64,000 nucleotides of DNA from assembly GCF_010389155.1 (NCBI RefSeq), contig NC_057765.1, positions 41,869,559 through 41,933,558 of the forward strand, in the 5' to 3' direction. The stretch is from Erigeron canadensis. Its lineage: Eukaryota > Streptophyta > Magnoliopsida > Asterales > Asteraceae. The position numbers were made by a program, and so were the translations under genes. Shown piece after piece: positions 22,096 through 34,530 of this stretch. How positions within the stretch are numbered: position 1 is the first letter of the stretch; every line of letters starts with the position of its first letter. A model generated the notes under the pieces. The model had not been told where the DNA came from and did no database searches. It was given only the letters and a program-made list of their open reading frames with translations.

Positions 22096-22620
22096 TAAAC
22101 ATGTTATTCTTTAACTTTTCACCATTATATATATAACAATTCACCATGTTGGTCATATGAGAAGGGCTAATGTAGGTTAACCCTTTTAATAATGACCTGA
22201 CGCATATGTTTTTTTTAAAAAGAATAAATTTCACACATTAATTCTATATACAAATAGACATGTACAACTTTATGTTTCCTTTGTCTTCTAATCTCTAATT
22301 CCTACAATTTCATGTTTCCCCAATCAATCAATTTAACAATAATATGATATAGTCATATACATCTAAGAAAATATGGTAAAAGAGTTTTTGAGTAAATAAG
22401 GCCAAATTTTCCCACATATACAAGATTAGAAACTCATTAAAAAAAAAAAATCCTAACTAAACACCAACCAACCTTGTGGCCAAACTTCCGGCTGCTTTAG
22501 ATACCGGCCTACCGCCATCGTCAATTTGAATTATCAACATAATTAAGTTATAAGTATATGATTGCTTTAATTTGTGTTACGAAAATAAACATATCAACAT
22601 TTAATGCACCGACATTTTGT
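22096..22620. other. Intergenic, no gene seen
   Basis: AT-rich; short frames only, no repeats of note. Confidence 0.5.
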
Positions 22621-22624
22621 TAGA

Positions 22625-23028
22625 AAGCTAGAAATGTATTAAGATTTTTCTAAAATACACAACTTTTACTTGTGATTTACAAGTAAAACACTAAGTTATA
22701 ATTAAATTAAAGATAACTGAAAAAAATATAAAGCATTTCGACCAATTCACGAAAATAACAATGACTTTTAAAAGTGTTATTATTTTCGGGAATAAATGAA
22801 AGTTTATTTTTAAAAAGTAAAACTTTTAACGAGCACTGTTATTTTCGTGAATTTCAGAATTGGTCGAAAGGTGTTTTTCTATTTTCTCCCTCCCTACAAA
22901 TTAGTATAACTTATAGATCCTCGAAGACAGTTATAGAATGGTCAAAATGGTGTAGTTTAACTTTTAATCTTCTTGAAACTTGTTGTATTGTCATTTGCTT
23001 GTACTTTTAGATTCTTGTTAGCTTTCTA
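22625..23028. repeat. Imperfect fold-back repeat
   Basis: TTTCGACCAATTCACGAAAATAACA near 22737-22760 is matched inverted at 22838-22875, interrupted there by a short GAAATT-containing insertion. TAGAAAGCTA occurs at both outer edges (about 22621 and 23020). Probably a decayed MITE. Confidence 0.45.
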
Positions 23029-24463
23029 TTGATAAATTTCTGAATGTTAATATATATATATATATATTTATTTCTTTTTTTGTTCATTATTAATTTATTA
23101 TGGAAGATCTTTAGTAGCGATAAAAATGAAGACAAATAAGTTGGAAGAGTGGGACTTAAAAAAAAAAGTATTAACTCACTTTATATTTAAGTTATTTTAA
23201 CGATTATGTATTTCTTTAACATATAGTGTAGTGGTATTTTTATTCCTCTTTTTTTATTAATGAAATCGTTAGAATAGTGATTAAGCTGGGATATTGTGAC
23301 AAGACAAAGGATATGATGCCGATTGGGTACTTTGAAGGGTCCATGTCAAAAATTTAATTCTTATGACTTTATTTAATTTCTTTTAGCATTCGAGTGTTTG
23401 ATATACGTCAAAAACAATAAGTAAGATTTTGTATTAAATTCTTGATATAAAACACTCGAATATCACTTTTTTGAAGAAAAAGTAACATCTGCATTAGATG
23501 TTATGAATTTTTGTGCAGGGACTGGTATGTAAGAAAGTTAAAGAGAAGAAACTTAGAAATGGAGAATAATACAAATGGTCCCTATAAAATGCAACACTTG
23601 CATGTTTAACCCTTTAACAAAGTAATTGAATGTGTCAGTCCCTTAATAAGTTAATAGAAAGGTGGACCAAGGATATGAGTATGAATGTATGGTTGGGAAA
23701 GTATAGGCTCATCCCACTTGACATCGAGGAGGAGAAAAATTTATGAATCATTATCCACAAAAGTATTGCATGATTCGTCGTTTTTCATAGTGACAATTCA
23801 GATTTTTCACTTTGTGGGTGAAAAGAATGTTATGTCAAATAGCCGTAAAGGAAAATATGAATTATATGACGCAACATCAAAATGTATATATGGATTTTTA
23901 AAAGTTAAATGTGAGCATTTAATCATATGTCGTTTTAAAATAAATGTTTATATTTTTTATTTTTAGTTTGTTTCAAAACAACTGTATGCTTCCCAAAATA
24001 ACATATACCTTTTCACAAAAGAGATTTGTATGTGACAATACAAAATTAACATTGACATCTTTTAATTATAAAATGCAATAATTAAATCCATTCTTAAAAT
24101 CTATGTCACCCCCTCTCCAAAAAAAAAAAAAAAAAAAAACACTTATTTTGGAAGTATAAGAGAGTAAGAGACTGATATCTTTTCTTTTTTTTTTTTGATA
24201 ATAACAACTTACAAACGTCCACAGAAATTATAGAATATATTAAACTGATGGTAATATAATATGCATAATGGTTTTGAAACACACAAAAAACCCATTAATG
24301 AAAAATAGTAGTTTAATTTTAAGAGAAACCATGCACTTTATTTATTTTTATACGAAAATATATAGTTGTAATATCTCTCCTTTCCAATTCGAAAAAGGAG
24401 GTCACTTTAAACTCAGCACATATGACTAATTACTAGAAGAGAAAACTATTATATAGATATAAA
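23029..24463. other. Intergenic with (TA)n and poly(A)/poly(T) tracts
   Basis: Contains (TA)n at about 23050-23067, an A tract at 24120-24140 and a T tract at about 24187-24196. A 93-codon frame at 23685-23966 has no features of a gene. Confidence 0.5.
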
Positions 24464-24680
24464 CTAGAAATAAACATCCGTGCGTTGCCGCGGAGCTTTT
24501 TTAGTAACGTCATGGATAATGATTCATTAAGCTTAAACACGTTGCCGTAGTTTATATTACACACCTTGCGGCGAGACTCAAGTAGATTATCTTTTCAGAT
24601 GACAATGTTTTGATACAAATTTGATAAAGTCGCCAACAAACATTTATTTGACATTGTAACAATAAAGCATTTTATTGATA
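24464..24680 (-). mobile_element. Helitron-type 3' end (other end not found)
   Basis: The plus strand reads A|CTAGAAATAAACATCCGTGCGTTGCCGCGG, the inverse of a Helitron terminus with GC-rich hairpin and CTAG end. The 5' TC end could not be placed, so the right border is nominal. Confidence 0.5.
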
Positions 24681-24890
24681 GGCTAAAATGTAAAAGATAA
24701 AAACTTTAGGGGGTTAAAAGGTAAAGACGTAAAAGTTGATGGGCTAAACTGTAAAAATAAAAAACTTTGGGGGTTAAAAAGTAAAGAAAAAACTTTAGGG
24801 AGTTAAAATTTAAAGTAGTAAAAGGTGATGGGCTTAAATGTAAAAGTAAAATCTGTAGGGGGTTAAAAGGTAAAGAGTTCAAAGTTGCAT
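24680..24890. repeat. Three imperfect tandem repeats of 70-80 bp
   Basis: Units start with GGGCTAAAATGTAAAAG-like sequence near 24680, 24750 and 24829. Each contains GGGGGTTAAAAGGTAAAG or a variant. Non-coding. Confidence 0.8.
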
Positions 24891-25048
24891 GCATGTGTAG
24901 TTGTACCATGTGCATAGAAACTTGTAAAAAACCACTTAGTTTTAGTATATATATAAATTATTGTTTTTCAAACTGTAAAAGAGGGTTGTAAACTTGTAAC
25001 GCTAGAACTTCTTAGAGTGTTACTCATTTCAGTAAATATTGATACAAA

Positions 25049-25380
25049 CTAGCATGGTACCTGCGCAATGCAGCGGCGATAACGGCGACGACGGTATAGT
25101 GGGGTTGGTGACGCGTGGTGATGACTTCGATAATTGGTATCGAGTGGTATAAGTTGATGTTAAGATAATAGAACTATTTTATAAGATAAAGACTTAGAAT
25201 GTAAATTAGCAAGATAAGAGTTTAAGATGTAAATTAATTCATTAAGGGCAAATTTGGTAATTTGTAAAAACCCTTCCATGGTGGGGTGTTTATTAAGGAC
25301 ATTTTAGTAATTTCACATATGATATTTTGGTAACACTTTCCATTTTGAAGGGGTGTGTAATCTTTAATAAAGAGTATAGA
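25049..25380 (-). mobile_element. Non-autonomous Helitron
   Basis: Plus strand starts A|CTAGCATGGTACCTGCGCAATGCAGCGGCG and ends AATAAAGAGTATAGA|T. Reversed, this gives a canonical TC 5' end, CTAG 3' end, A/T insertion site and 3' hairpin. 332 bp, no coding capacity. Confidence 0.78.
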
Positions 25381-25530
25381 TAAGTATATCTGTTACTGCC
25401 AAAATTATTAGCTTCATAATTTAATTTATTGTTCAGTATTGCGCGCATCAATATAAATCATTGTTAACCTAATGGGCTTTTGGTCCACTACTTGTAATGT
25501 AAGAATGGGCTAAAACATATTAACTTTAAT

Positions 25531-25752
25531 GAGATTTGCTAACTAGTGCCCCTAGTGCACTAGTTAAGAAGCATTTAATGAACTTGTTATTTCCTTAATA
25601 ATCAAAAATTTTATTTAATGTGTATTAATTTAACTCAACAATTTCTATTTTTAATTAAATAATTAATACATATTTCTATAAAGTTAGACTTCAATAAATA
25701 CTTCATTAAATGTTTCTTAACTAGTGCACTAAGGCACTAGTTAGCAAATCCC
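25531..25752. mobile_element. Fold-back MITE with 9-bp target duplication (Mutator type)
   Basis: 222 bp with inverted repeats of about 50 bp: the left end is GAGATTTGCTAACTAGTGCC and the inverted right end GGGATTTGCTAACTAGTGCC. The flanks are AACTTTAAT (25522-25530) and AACTTTCAT (25753-25761), identical at 8 of 9 positions. A 9-bp duplication points to Mutator-type transposition. Confidence 0.8.
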
Positions 25753-25761
25753 AACTTTCAT

Positions 25762-25885
25762 ATCTCTGGACTATGAAAAGACTGAGAGAGTAGTGTTTTA
25801 TTTTTTGAATTTTTTTTTTAAACTTTGGGAAATATTTATTATTATTATTCATTTTTATTATTGATTACTGACATTTACTATACTA

Positions 25886-25916
<31 letters not shown>

Positions 25917-26320
25917 TTTATATCATATAAAAACTTAACAAACTATAATTATTATAAATATGTCATCAGACTTTCTTTATGTTAAAATTATAATTTAATT
26001 TGTCCCGTTGTGCGGGTAAATTTTTAATAGTCTAATATGAATATGGATTAGACATTTGGAGGGACAACATTCATAGAGTAATATTGAAACTTAATTAGTT
26101 ACAATTTAAGTAGAAACAAGTACAAGTATATAGTTACAAACCTAGCTTGGAAATGGATAGAGATATAAACAACAATTATCAATATCTTCCTTTATTGAAA
26201 ACATTATATATATATATATATATATATATAAGACTACTATGCATTGTAGTCCTTAATTAACTTTAGTTATGTATGCAGCATGCTTGCTGGGATCATAAAT
26301 ATAGGGATCGATCAGGCAGC
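25762..26320. other. 3' flank of phylloplanin gene 1, with (TA)n tracts
   Basis: TA microsatellites at about 25893-25917 and 26202-26231. No gene seen. Confidence 0.55.
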
Positions 26321-27157
26321 TCATCCGACAAGTTGAAATAGCACCGGAACTAAATTCACAATCCTCAGAAGGCCACGAAGGGTGGTCCCCACTAATTGTA
26401 GCGGGGACTGGAGAACACCAACAGCTGGTAGGCTCGCGTTACAAGTCGCAAGTGGGGTAGCAACGACGACATTGCACGATGATAGAAGGCCGCCCAGAAG
26501 AGATTGGAGCGGATCCAGAATGATGCTGAATATTCCTGCTGAATTCGTTATGGCAGAGGATAGCACATTTCCGCCACACGATACTTGGACTAGAGCATCT
26601 GTTCAGTGTTCACCCAACAAGGAGGAATTAAATTAAGAGTTATATTAAATTAAGAGTCATTATTGCTAGAGTTGCCAAACAGTTTTTCCATTACTAACAA
26701 GCTTAAGCGAGGACATAAGATTTTAAGTGTATATTTTGTGGGACTGACAATTACCTTTAAACTCAATAAATACGAAGTATATGAAAATAATACTGGACAT
26801 ATAGATTTATATATATCGTAGGGTTGTCATGACCACTACCCTTGGCCGGCCACCACATAGCTCGTTGGCTAGAAGTAACGTAAATATCTCTTTTGGCATC
26901 CTTTAAATGGCATGGGGGTTTAGGAGTTGTTCGATCGAGCGAGGTCTTAGTTACTTAAATAAGGAAAGGCCGGGAAGGAACTTACTTGCGAAAGGAATGG
27001 TTGGGGTTGCAGCATTGGGGACGATATTGCCATTGAGAGAGCAAAATATGGTTCCATTGATGTTAATCAAACCAAGGAGGCCCGAAAGTTGAGCATCGGC
27101 TAATTGTGGTGCTGCTAAAACAACGACAAAAAGGATGATGATGAATTTCATTGCCAT
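26321..27157 (-). CDS. Phylloplanin-like secreted protein, copy 1
   Basis: Phylloplanins are small proteins secreted to the leaf surface, in tobacco by glandular trichomes, with activity against oomycete spores (family knowledge). Two exons, 27157-26986 and 26598-26321, join in phase to 149 residues, the normal family length. A signal peptide (MKFIIILFVVVLAAPQLADA) precedes INGTIFCSLNGN. Across the junction the frame reads FANALVQVSCGG, then SSAITNSAGIFSI, SSCNVVVATPLATCNASLP and VGVLQSPLQLV. The four cysteines at family positions (FCS, SCG, SCN, TCN) are present. The intron falls in the same place as in copy 2. All features look intact. Confidence 0.9.
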
Positions 27158-27272
27158 TATTGATTGATGTACTCTAATTAAAGATAGAGCTAGTATATAT
27201 ATATGTATGTATGCTAATAGTTAATTAATTAAGTGTTTGATAGGATACAATGCCATGCATGGAAGTTGGCCT

Positions 27273-27280
27273 ATTTATAA
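27273..27280 (-). promoter_or_regulatory. Candidate TATA box of phylloplanin gene 1
   Basis: TTATAAAT on the minus strand, 116 bp before the start codon. CCATGCATGG, an RY-like palindrome, lies just upstream (27251-27262). Confidence 0.5.
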
Positions 27281-27289
27281 GGAAAGTTA

Positions 27290-28105
27290 AGGTAATATTA
27301 TACGTCGCTTTTAGCTCGATCGCTACTCTGTTTGAAATTAGTTCGTTATCTAACAAATGAAGGTTTCAATCTGTGAATCAAATTGAAGACTTTCGTATAC
27401 ATTTGATGCAAGTTGTAAATTAAGCGCGCACGCGATATGATACACTTGTTGTGGAGTTAATTTTATGTTCTAATATTATACATAATGTTGATTTTATGTG
27501 TTTCTTTTATAGTACAAATTAAGGAATTTATTTATATTATTTATACACTAATTAAATGTATGATAAATGAGTGAGAATTCTCTGGTCCCATATACATACT
27601 TGATAAATGATATCCATAGAGCACACAACAAAGAACTGATGTCCAGCGACTCAATGTTCGCACACATGGATCACAACATATAATTTTTTTACTTGTCTTT
27701 GGTAAGAATCGAATCAATGGCTTACAATCTTCATCTATGGGCCAACGTGATTACTTGGTGAAGACACTAATTAATAATTCGGTTGTAGTATATATAGATG
27801 TAATATGTGAGCATATATTATTGGTTATTCAGGATCTGATCTCTATAGCTAATTTATCAATCGAGCTCGAACTCAAGTTTAAAAATGAAAATCCAATCAA
27901 GCTTAATAGAGTTTTGAGTTTGATAATAACTCAAATTCACCTTCTCTATTAATCTCTTATAAATTATTATTTTTTTATTTTTTATTTTTCAAATATCTTA
28001 TAATTTGAAGATTAAAAAAGCATGATTTACTCACAAGCTTATGAACAGAACTCCATATCCTAATCAGATAAATTAACAGACACTAATTAGTTGTCTCTTT
28101 TATTT
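27290..28105. other. Intergenic, no gene seen
   Basis: AT-rich; a 71-codon frame at 27737-27952 has no recognisable motif. Confidence 0.5.
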
Positions 28106-28276
28106 GGGAAATGATTCTTTCAAATTGTTTCTAATTTGAGGGGTCAAGTTAAAAAAATCTTAACCATTGGATTAAACTTAATAGTTCTTTAAATTTTGAC
28201 AATTGATTTTAATCCAATAGTCAAGATTTCCTTGACATGACTTATCATGTTAAGAAACTTGAGAGAATCTTTCTCC
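28106..28276. mobile_element. MITE with GATTCTYTCAA termini
   Basis: Left end GGGAAATGATTCTTTCAAAT; inverted right end GGAGAAAGATTCTCTCAAGT. The interior also folds: ATCTTAACCATTGGATTAAA against TTTTAATCCAATAGTCAAGA. About 171 bp. Confidence 0.6.
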
Positions 28277-29158
28277 TTTATTCGACTTTAACCATTAATT
28301 TATAAGTCAAACATTTAATTCTTGTAGAGGACAAAAGAGCATTTATTACATATTTGTTATTTTATATTAATATCTTTTGAACGACCAACTATATTATGTA
28401 ACCAACTTGGTTCGGAGCTCTGGTAGTCATAACATTGATTTACAGTTTATATGCATAGAGTACACAAAACTTTTATATTTTCAATTTTTTTGAAACTTGC
28501 TTCTTACATTCTTTAGGGTTTTCTTTTTCTTCAATCTGTCATCCTATCACTTTCCTACCATTAACAACTTAAAACAAACATGAAATAAGATCTACAGATA
28601 TATTATAAGAATCAACAACACCACCATCAAAAAATGGATCTAACAAAAAAAGAAGTTGATGTAGAAGAATTTGGTGGAGGTATAACAACGCCGGTATCGT
28701 GATAGTGGTGGTGGTCGAAGGCGTTGGCTGATGATGGTGTTAGTTTCAGCATTGCTTGTTTTATGCTATGTCTAAACTATTCTTATGGATCAAATTAAAC
28801 CAAATTTTTCAAAATACAACCAAATAATTAAGTGAGTCTCAAACCTCAGATTCCAAAACATCAAAACCTTATAATTAACCACCAACCCTTTAGATATCAT
28901 ATAAATGTTAACCATATTATCAGTTAATTACTCCGTATGATTTAATTAACATAAACTCAATCTTGGTAGAGAAAATTAACATGTATTAAGTTTTTAATTA
29001 AAATATTTATATAAAGAATATGTTTTAGGAAAAATAATGAAATTTTTGTAATTAAAAATAGATTATATTATTGGTCATTTATAATTTAGTTTATCTTTAT
29101 AAGTATATTTGTTAACATTATTTTATAAATTCATTGAAATAAATACCTTTCAAAAAGA
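28277..29158. other. Intergenic, no gene seen
   Basis: A GGTGGTGGTCGAAGG stretch near 28700 resembles the GC-rich block beside Helitron ends, but no terminus was found. Confidence 0.45.
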
Positions 29159-29414
29159 CGAGCATAGTGCCCGCGCGTTGCAGCGGCTAAAAGGTTATGA
29201 CAATATAAAAGGGAGATGGTGGTGGAAATCGAGGGAGGAGGTGGAGAAGGAGGGCGGCGACGGAGAGTGATAGAAGGTCGATGAAAGTGTGTGATGATTA
29301 GAGAAAATGGGGAAAGAATGATATATAAAGGTTTTATGTTTAAGTAAGATATTTTGAGAAGAAAAAAAATGTTAAATTTTACGATATCCAATACCTTTTA
29401 TAAAGAAGTATAGA
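29159..29414 (-). mobile_element. Non-autonomous Helitron, CTCG-ended
   Basis: Plus strand A|CGAGCATAGTGCCCGCGCGTTGCAGCGGC (inverse of a hairpin and CTCG terminus) to ACCTTTTATAAAGAAGTATAGA|T (inverse of the TCTATACT 5' end). 256 bp. Confidence 0.72.
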
Positions 29415-29841
29415 TAAGTATAAAAAGTCGTTTAACTTTTATTTTAGTTTTACGTTATCTTAGAAATTATAATACTAGTAATAATATTTTCAATGGTGAA
29501 TGCGTGGTATTCGGAGTTTATTTTCATATTCAAAATTTCAAAGAGAATGCGAAGTCAAAGAAAGCTAGGCAAGTTGAAGCTTTGATCTTCGTTTTTGAGG
29601 ATGCACGCCATAGATTTGTGGGCATGAGTCTAGCTACTCTTTATTTTCCTTTTTCTTTATCTATGATCCTATAATCTGTATTCATATCTCTCTCTCTCTA
29701 TATACACTAATTCTAATACCCGTACGATATACGACAATTATATAAATTGTATTAAAAAAAAATTCGAATATGTCTCATATATCATTCACTGGTATGAAAT
29801 AAATTATGGTTAAAGTAAACCTATGAGCGAATATACATATA

Positions 29842-31467
29842 TCTATATACTTATTAAAACAGTAGTTGACCGAATGATTTAAAGCCTTTTCAACATAAAA
29901 AGTTAGCTTATAAAATTGACACATGGGATTCAATCCTATGTGTCACCTCCATATTTTTTGTTGCGAATAGTTATCTTATTTTGTATTTTTACAAAATAAA
30001 AATAGAAAATATAATAGAACAAACACGCGGACCTATAGTAACCCGGCCCGTAATCTTATTTTCTTTTTAGTTTAAATTGTCTAAACCTAATCATGCTCTA
30101 TCTCCGTATTCGATCTCTGCATCTCCATGACTCCATCGGTAACTCTAGCCTTTTATCTGTCAAGATCAATGATATCTTTGACACTAACTTAAACATTCTT
30201 ATTACGTGGATGATTTTATTTTTTCACTTGCATATATATACCATCATATTCTTTTCCATGTGAATTCATTGCTATATATATTTTCTATTCAGTTTTCTGT
30301 ATTTTTGTAATCAAATGCAGTAATTGGTTTTCTACAAGTTCTTATGTACAATCATATAATCATTATCATTAATCAAAAAAGGTGATAATTAAATTAATAA
30401 GGATATTTGCCATTGAATCTTTAATTGTTAGATAAAGTAATTGCTCTTGATTTAAGGAGATTTCGTACTGCTACTCCCATGGACACTCTATTTGTCATGA
30501 TCCTTATTCTTTTATTTAATTTGACATATATGGTTATTACTTTATCCCTTACATCGTTATAGTTGAATTTGGGGTTATGAATTATATCCGTTTTTGGTCA
30601 GAGTGTTTGAGAAGTCACTGCAATATGCGAAGCCGTTTAGTCGCTACAACAATCCATGTTGATGCTGTGAGACAAGTTTGATAGTATTCTTAGTTACTTA
30701 ACTTTAAAAGCTTATTGCTTTTACAACTTTCAACATCTTTTGTAATGCTGATCTTATTTTATGTTATGAAAGTTGTTCTCGATCTTTATCTTAACCAACT
30801 TGCAGGCTACTGATAAGTGGATACTAGTTAGCGGAATTTATGGTAATGTTCTCTATAACATTGATGACTTTTTAAGTATCTTTTTCCCTTTTATTTTAAT
30901 TCTGATACTGTATATTCACATTGTACTATGATTAGCATGTATCTTAGAGGGTGTTTGGATTACGATATAAAGTGATTTTTTGATTATTACGTTTGTAAAA
31001 CGTAAATAATCTAAAAAAGTGTTTTGTGTGAAAAAGTAATTATTTGTTATGAAAACGCAGTTTTGAAGAAGCATATACATACATGCTTTTTCAAAACGCA
31101 ACACATAATCTATTTTGAAAACGCAACCTCAAACACCCCCTTATAACAATTTCAAGTTTTGGTTTAGTGCAATACACCTCTAAGATTTCAAAAAATACAA
31201 CCAGCCCAATTGATATAAATTGACGATTAGTAAAGTGTTCACTTTTCTAAGGTGATGCATGCATTCTCATGATGAAGATGTCATACAAGACCTGGTCGTA
31301 ACAAATTATTGTGGTGGATTATGTTTGCATGTTACAAAACTATCTATAGATTTCACATTACATAATTTTATCATCTAAAGAAACATGTTCGCTTTGTTTT
31401 TTCATTTTACATTATATAATTTACAGTTTTTTAGTCGGTTCGCGCATCGCACGGGTCAAAAACCTAG
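29842..31467 (+). mobile_element. 1.6-kb non-autonomous Helitron with a nested MITE
   Basis: Begins A|TCTATATACTTATTAAAACAG and ends GTTCGCGCATCGCACGGGTCAAAAACCTAG|T, with A/T flanks, a GC-rich imperfect hairpin and a CTAG end. No helicase or Rep frame is present. The pairing of ends is inferred from orientation and flanks. Confidence 0.55.
30947..31140. mobile_element. Tourist-like MITE with TTA target duplication
   Basis: GAGGGTGTTTGG at the left and CAAACACCCCC at the right, flanked by TTA at 30944-30946 and 31141-31143. Inner AAGTGATT and GTTTTGTG segments fold back. Inserted inside the 29842-31467 Helitron, hence younger. Confidence 0.7.
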
Positions 31468-31552
31468 TATATATATATATATATATACATACATATGCTT
31501 CTTTTTGAAATATTTAAAATTTTAAATTTAGATACTTTTGTTTGATCCAATT

Positions 31553-31660
31553 AGGTTGGATTAAGTGGTTATAGCCTTTGTCTTTGAAGACAGAGATCAA
31601 AGCTAGGTTTGATCTTCATACCCAATAAGGATGAAAGTCTTTTTCTATTTTTAGTAAAAT
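31553..31660 (+). repeat. tRNA-derived SINE head
   Basis: A-box-like TTGGATTAAGTGG (31556-31568) and B-box-like GGTTTGATCTTC (about 31606-31617), about 40 bp apart, as in a tRNA promoter. Confidence 0.5.
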
Positions 31661-33047
31661 ATGAAAACAACATCCCTACCTTAAGTAGGGATAAAACCAT
31701 CTACATTTCAACTTTTCTTATACACCGTTGAAGAAGGGATTGAGACTCAAGCCCGTTGAAGATGACATTATGTTATCTTGCATATGACAATATAAGTATA
31801 TAACCATCGAGTTAAGTTAATGTCTTATATCATCGGGACGGCTTGTTCTTTGATACATAGATTTATTTGTATGCATGGATGTAACCGAAGACTTTTTCAA
31901 ATCCAAATGTCAATTAATAAATCACACACCAAACGAAAATGCCTTTGACATCATGACGCAGACGGGAAATCTGGATAGATAATCGAACATGTTCATTCCT
32001 AAGAATACGAGGAACAATTCTTATAAATTTTCGTTGATTCAAATTCAATAACGAAATTTAGGGATTCACACTAAAACATACACACATGTGATTAGGGGAA
32101 AAAATATTTTGATTATCCGAAAAACTGATCATTTCCTCATGATAAGATACATATAAATAATCAAGCAAAATTTGAACGGGCGTAAAAACATTAGTGGGCT
32201 GAAAGTTATAATGAAAGAAAATACGAAAAAACCTGAAAAAAACATATCAAAAGATCCATAACTCCTATAAAATGGTGTTTTGGGGCCTGAAGACTGGCCC
32301 AAACATATTTTAAAGTGTACAAAACTCTATACATCTATTTTTGTGTAATATATAATTAAAAGTGTGTACAATTTCTATACACTTTTAAATGCGTAAAAGT
32401 TATAGATTTCTACACGCTTATTTTTTTCACGCCCTACACATTTATATATGCGTATATTTTCTAATACACTTTTAAATGTATAAAAGTTGCATAAATGTCT
32501 ACGCATTTTTCAAAATGTGTAGAAATAAGTGCGAACAAATCAAGTTTTTTGTTGTAATGAAAGTATATTAGATGTATGTCAACACAATGCGACGAAGGTA
32601 GTGATAGCGTCGGTAGGTAGCGACGACTAATGACGGTGGTGTTGACTGGTGGCCATGGTAACAACAATTATTATGAGTTATTGGTATATATAAAAGGTGT
32701 ACAATAGGTATTTTAAGAGTTAAATAAATATTGTAAACGAATTTTATTAAAATTATTATTATCATATCAACCGAAGATATTGACAAAGAAATATATATTT
32801 TAGGTATACATCGAGAAAGAAGAAAAAAAATTGGAATACTAATATAAAAGTACATATATAATACACAATGGGTGAACAGACGTAGCTAGTACCATAATTA
32901 TTTGAGCCATTGGTCTAATCTTTTTAATTTGTTAATGAAACAATCTTGCATGAGTAGGCTAAATATTACCATCGCAACAACATTATATGTGTAAATTAAA
33001 CAAATTTAATTGAATTGAGTATTTTAAAAGTTGTACATTAATGTTAA
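31661..33047. other. Intergenic; GTGTA(G/C)A-type imperfect repeats at 32305-32560
   Basis: Repeats of a TACACTTTTAAATG/GCGTAAAAGTTATAG type alternate in both orientations around 32305-32560. A short GCGACG-rich patch near 32580-32660 may be a worn Helitron end. No gene. Confidence 0.45.
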
Positions 33048-33481
33048 CGAGAGAAAGTACTCGTAAGTTACGGCGGTGAGATGGTGGGGTGATACCTAGG
33101 TCATAGAGTATGATAGTCAAATGCCTTAGCCGTACGGACTCCGCCCTCGGATTTAAAATTTTGTCGAAAGTATATCAAATGACATCTCTAACGAAAGATC
33201 ATGAAATTTTAAGAACACCCATACAATTTTTATAATTTATCGATGTACGGTTTTTGAGATAAAAGATTTTGAATGAATTGGAGAAATAAATGATTTATGG
33301 AGGAGAGAGAAAAAAGATGATTGGTTGAGATTTGAGTAGAGAGAAAGAGTATTATAGTTATTTTAGATAAATATAGAATAGATAGGAGAGACATTTTGAG
33401 GAATTACTTAAAATCAATATTGAAAATTTCAAGTTCAATGTTGAAAATCTAAAGAAAATTTGTTTTATAATATAGTATAGA
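33048..33481 (-). mobile_element. Non-autonomous Helitron, CTCG-ended subfamily (full)
   Basis: Plus strand A|CGAGAGAAAGTACTCGTAAGTTACGGCGG to TTTTATAATATAGTATAGA|T. Nearly the whole 434 bp is the inverse of the 20411-20877 element, and its first ~155 bp match 36448-36605. Confidence 0.78.
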
Positions 33482-33760
33482 TTATTGATTTTTTTTTGTT
33501 CAATCAGCCACGTACGAACACTATATGCTAGCTCATGATATTTTCTAAGAATAAAATTTGAATATGTGGAAATAAGGTCTACTGAAAATTAATCATGAAT
33601 CGATATTAATTAGGTCGGTAGTGAAATATATAACCATGCGTACGTATACAGTAGTTAGACAACATTCAAATTCATCCATCAGGCTACATTCCTTTATTTA
33701 TAAATGCATTATTACATATATATATATATATATATATGTCCGTGTGATGTCAATCAAACA

Positions 33761-34428
33761 TTAACTAATTAATATAGTTTGAACATGTTGAAATTCTCCG
33801 ACTAGATCGTTAAAAAGAAAGTTAAGGATAGCTTGGAAAACTTCGGTCAAAACCTGCATAAACGTGGGACTTTGCAGCATGCCGGTTTGTGGTAGGGATG
33901 AATTGCAAGTCGAGAGTGGTGTAGCAACAACAACGCTGCAATTTACGACGGATACAAGGTTAGATAGCAGTGTCTGTACCAGTGTCTGTGCGTCTGGTAC
34001 AACCATAGTGAAAACTCCCAGGCTATTTGTTAAAGCTGTTTGTACCACAATCCCACCGCACATTAATTGGACTGTAGCATCTGCATTAATTAATTATGCA
34101 TATATGTCAATTGCAAAAAAAAAAATAAAGAGTCAGCTCTTGGGATTAGAAAAGAAAAAAGAAATTAAAATACTTATGAGTATATAACAAAAAATAAAAC
34201 ATTATGCATATATGTATTAATATATAACTATAACTTACTTGTAAAGGGAGGAGTTGGGATAGCAGAATTCACAACTTGGGCGCCATTCAAAGAACAAAAG
34301 ACAGTTCCCGTGATTCTATAAACGCTAATATTATTAGAAGGCGGCTGCTGCTGAGCTTGGGGTGCCACAACTACTACTACTAAAGCAACTACCAAAAGCG
34401 TGGCACAATATTTCATTGATGCCTCCAT
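33761..34428 (-). CDS. Phylloplanin-like secreted protein, copy 2
   Basis: Two exons, 34428-34239 and 34080-33761, joined in phase to 169 residues. A hydrophobic signal (LLVVALVVVVVA) and a QQQPP linker precede ITGTVFCSLNGA. The junction gives FTNATVQLMCGG, then TALTNSLGVFTMVV, NCSVVVATPLSTCNSSLPQTG and MLQSPTF. The family cysteines are retained. Compared with copy 1, the mature N-terminus and an amphipathic C-terminal extension (QVLTEVFQAILNFLFNDLVG) add about 20 residues. The start could be Met-1 or Met-5; Met-1 is given. Family role as for copy 1; expression and activity are not shown by sequence. Confidence 0.88.
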
Positions 34429-34522
34429 TATTGATCTATATATATATGATGTATATCATTCAGCTGCTAGCTTTTGTGTTTTTATAATTAAGTTGATGTT
34501 TATCGCATTTGATACAACCTGC

Positions 34523-34530
34523 TATATATA
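34523..34530 (-). promoter_or_regulatory. Candidate TATA box of phylloplanin gene 2
   Basis: TATATATA lies 95 bp before the start codon, comparable to copy 1. Confidence 0.45.

Noticed and set aside
23685..23966. 93-codon plus-strand frame
   Set aside because: AT-biased composition, no motif, no promoter or splice context.
32580..32670. Further Helitron 3' end
   Set aside because: ACAATGCGACG resembles the hairpin region, but no CTAG/CTCG terminus or insertion context could be found.
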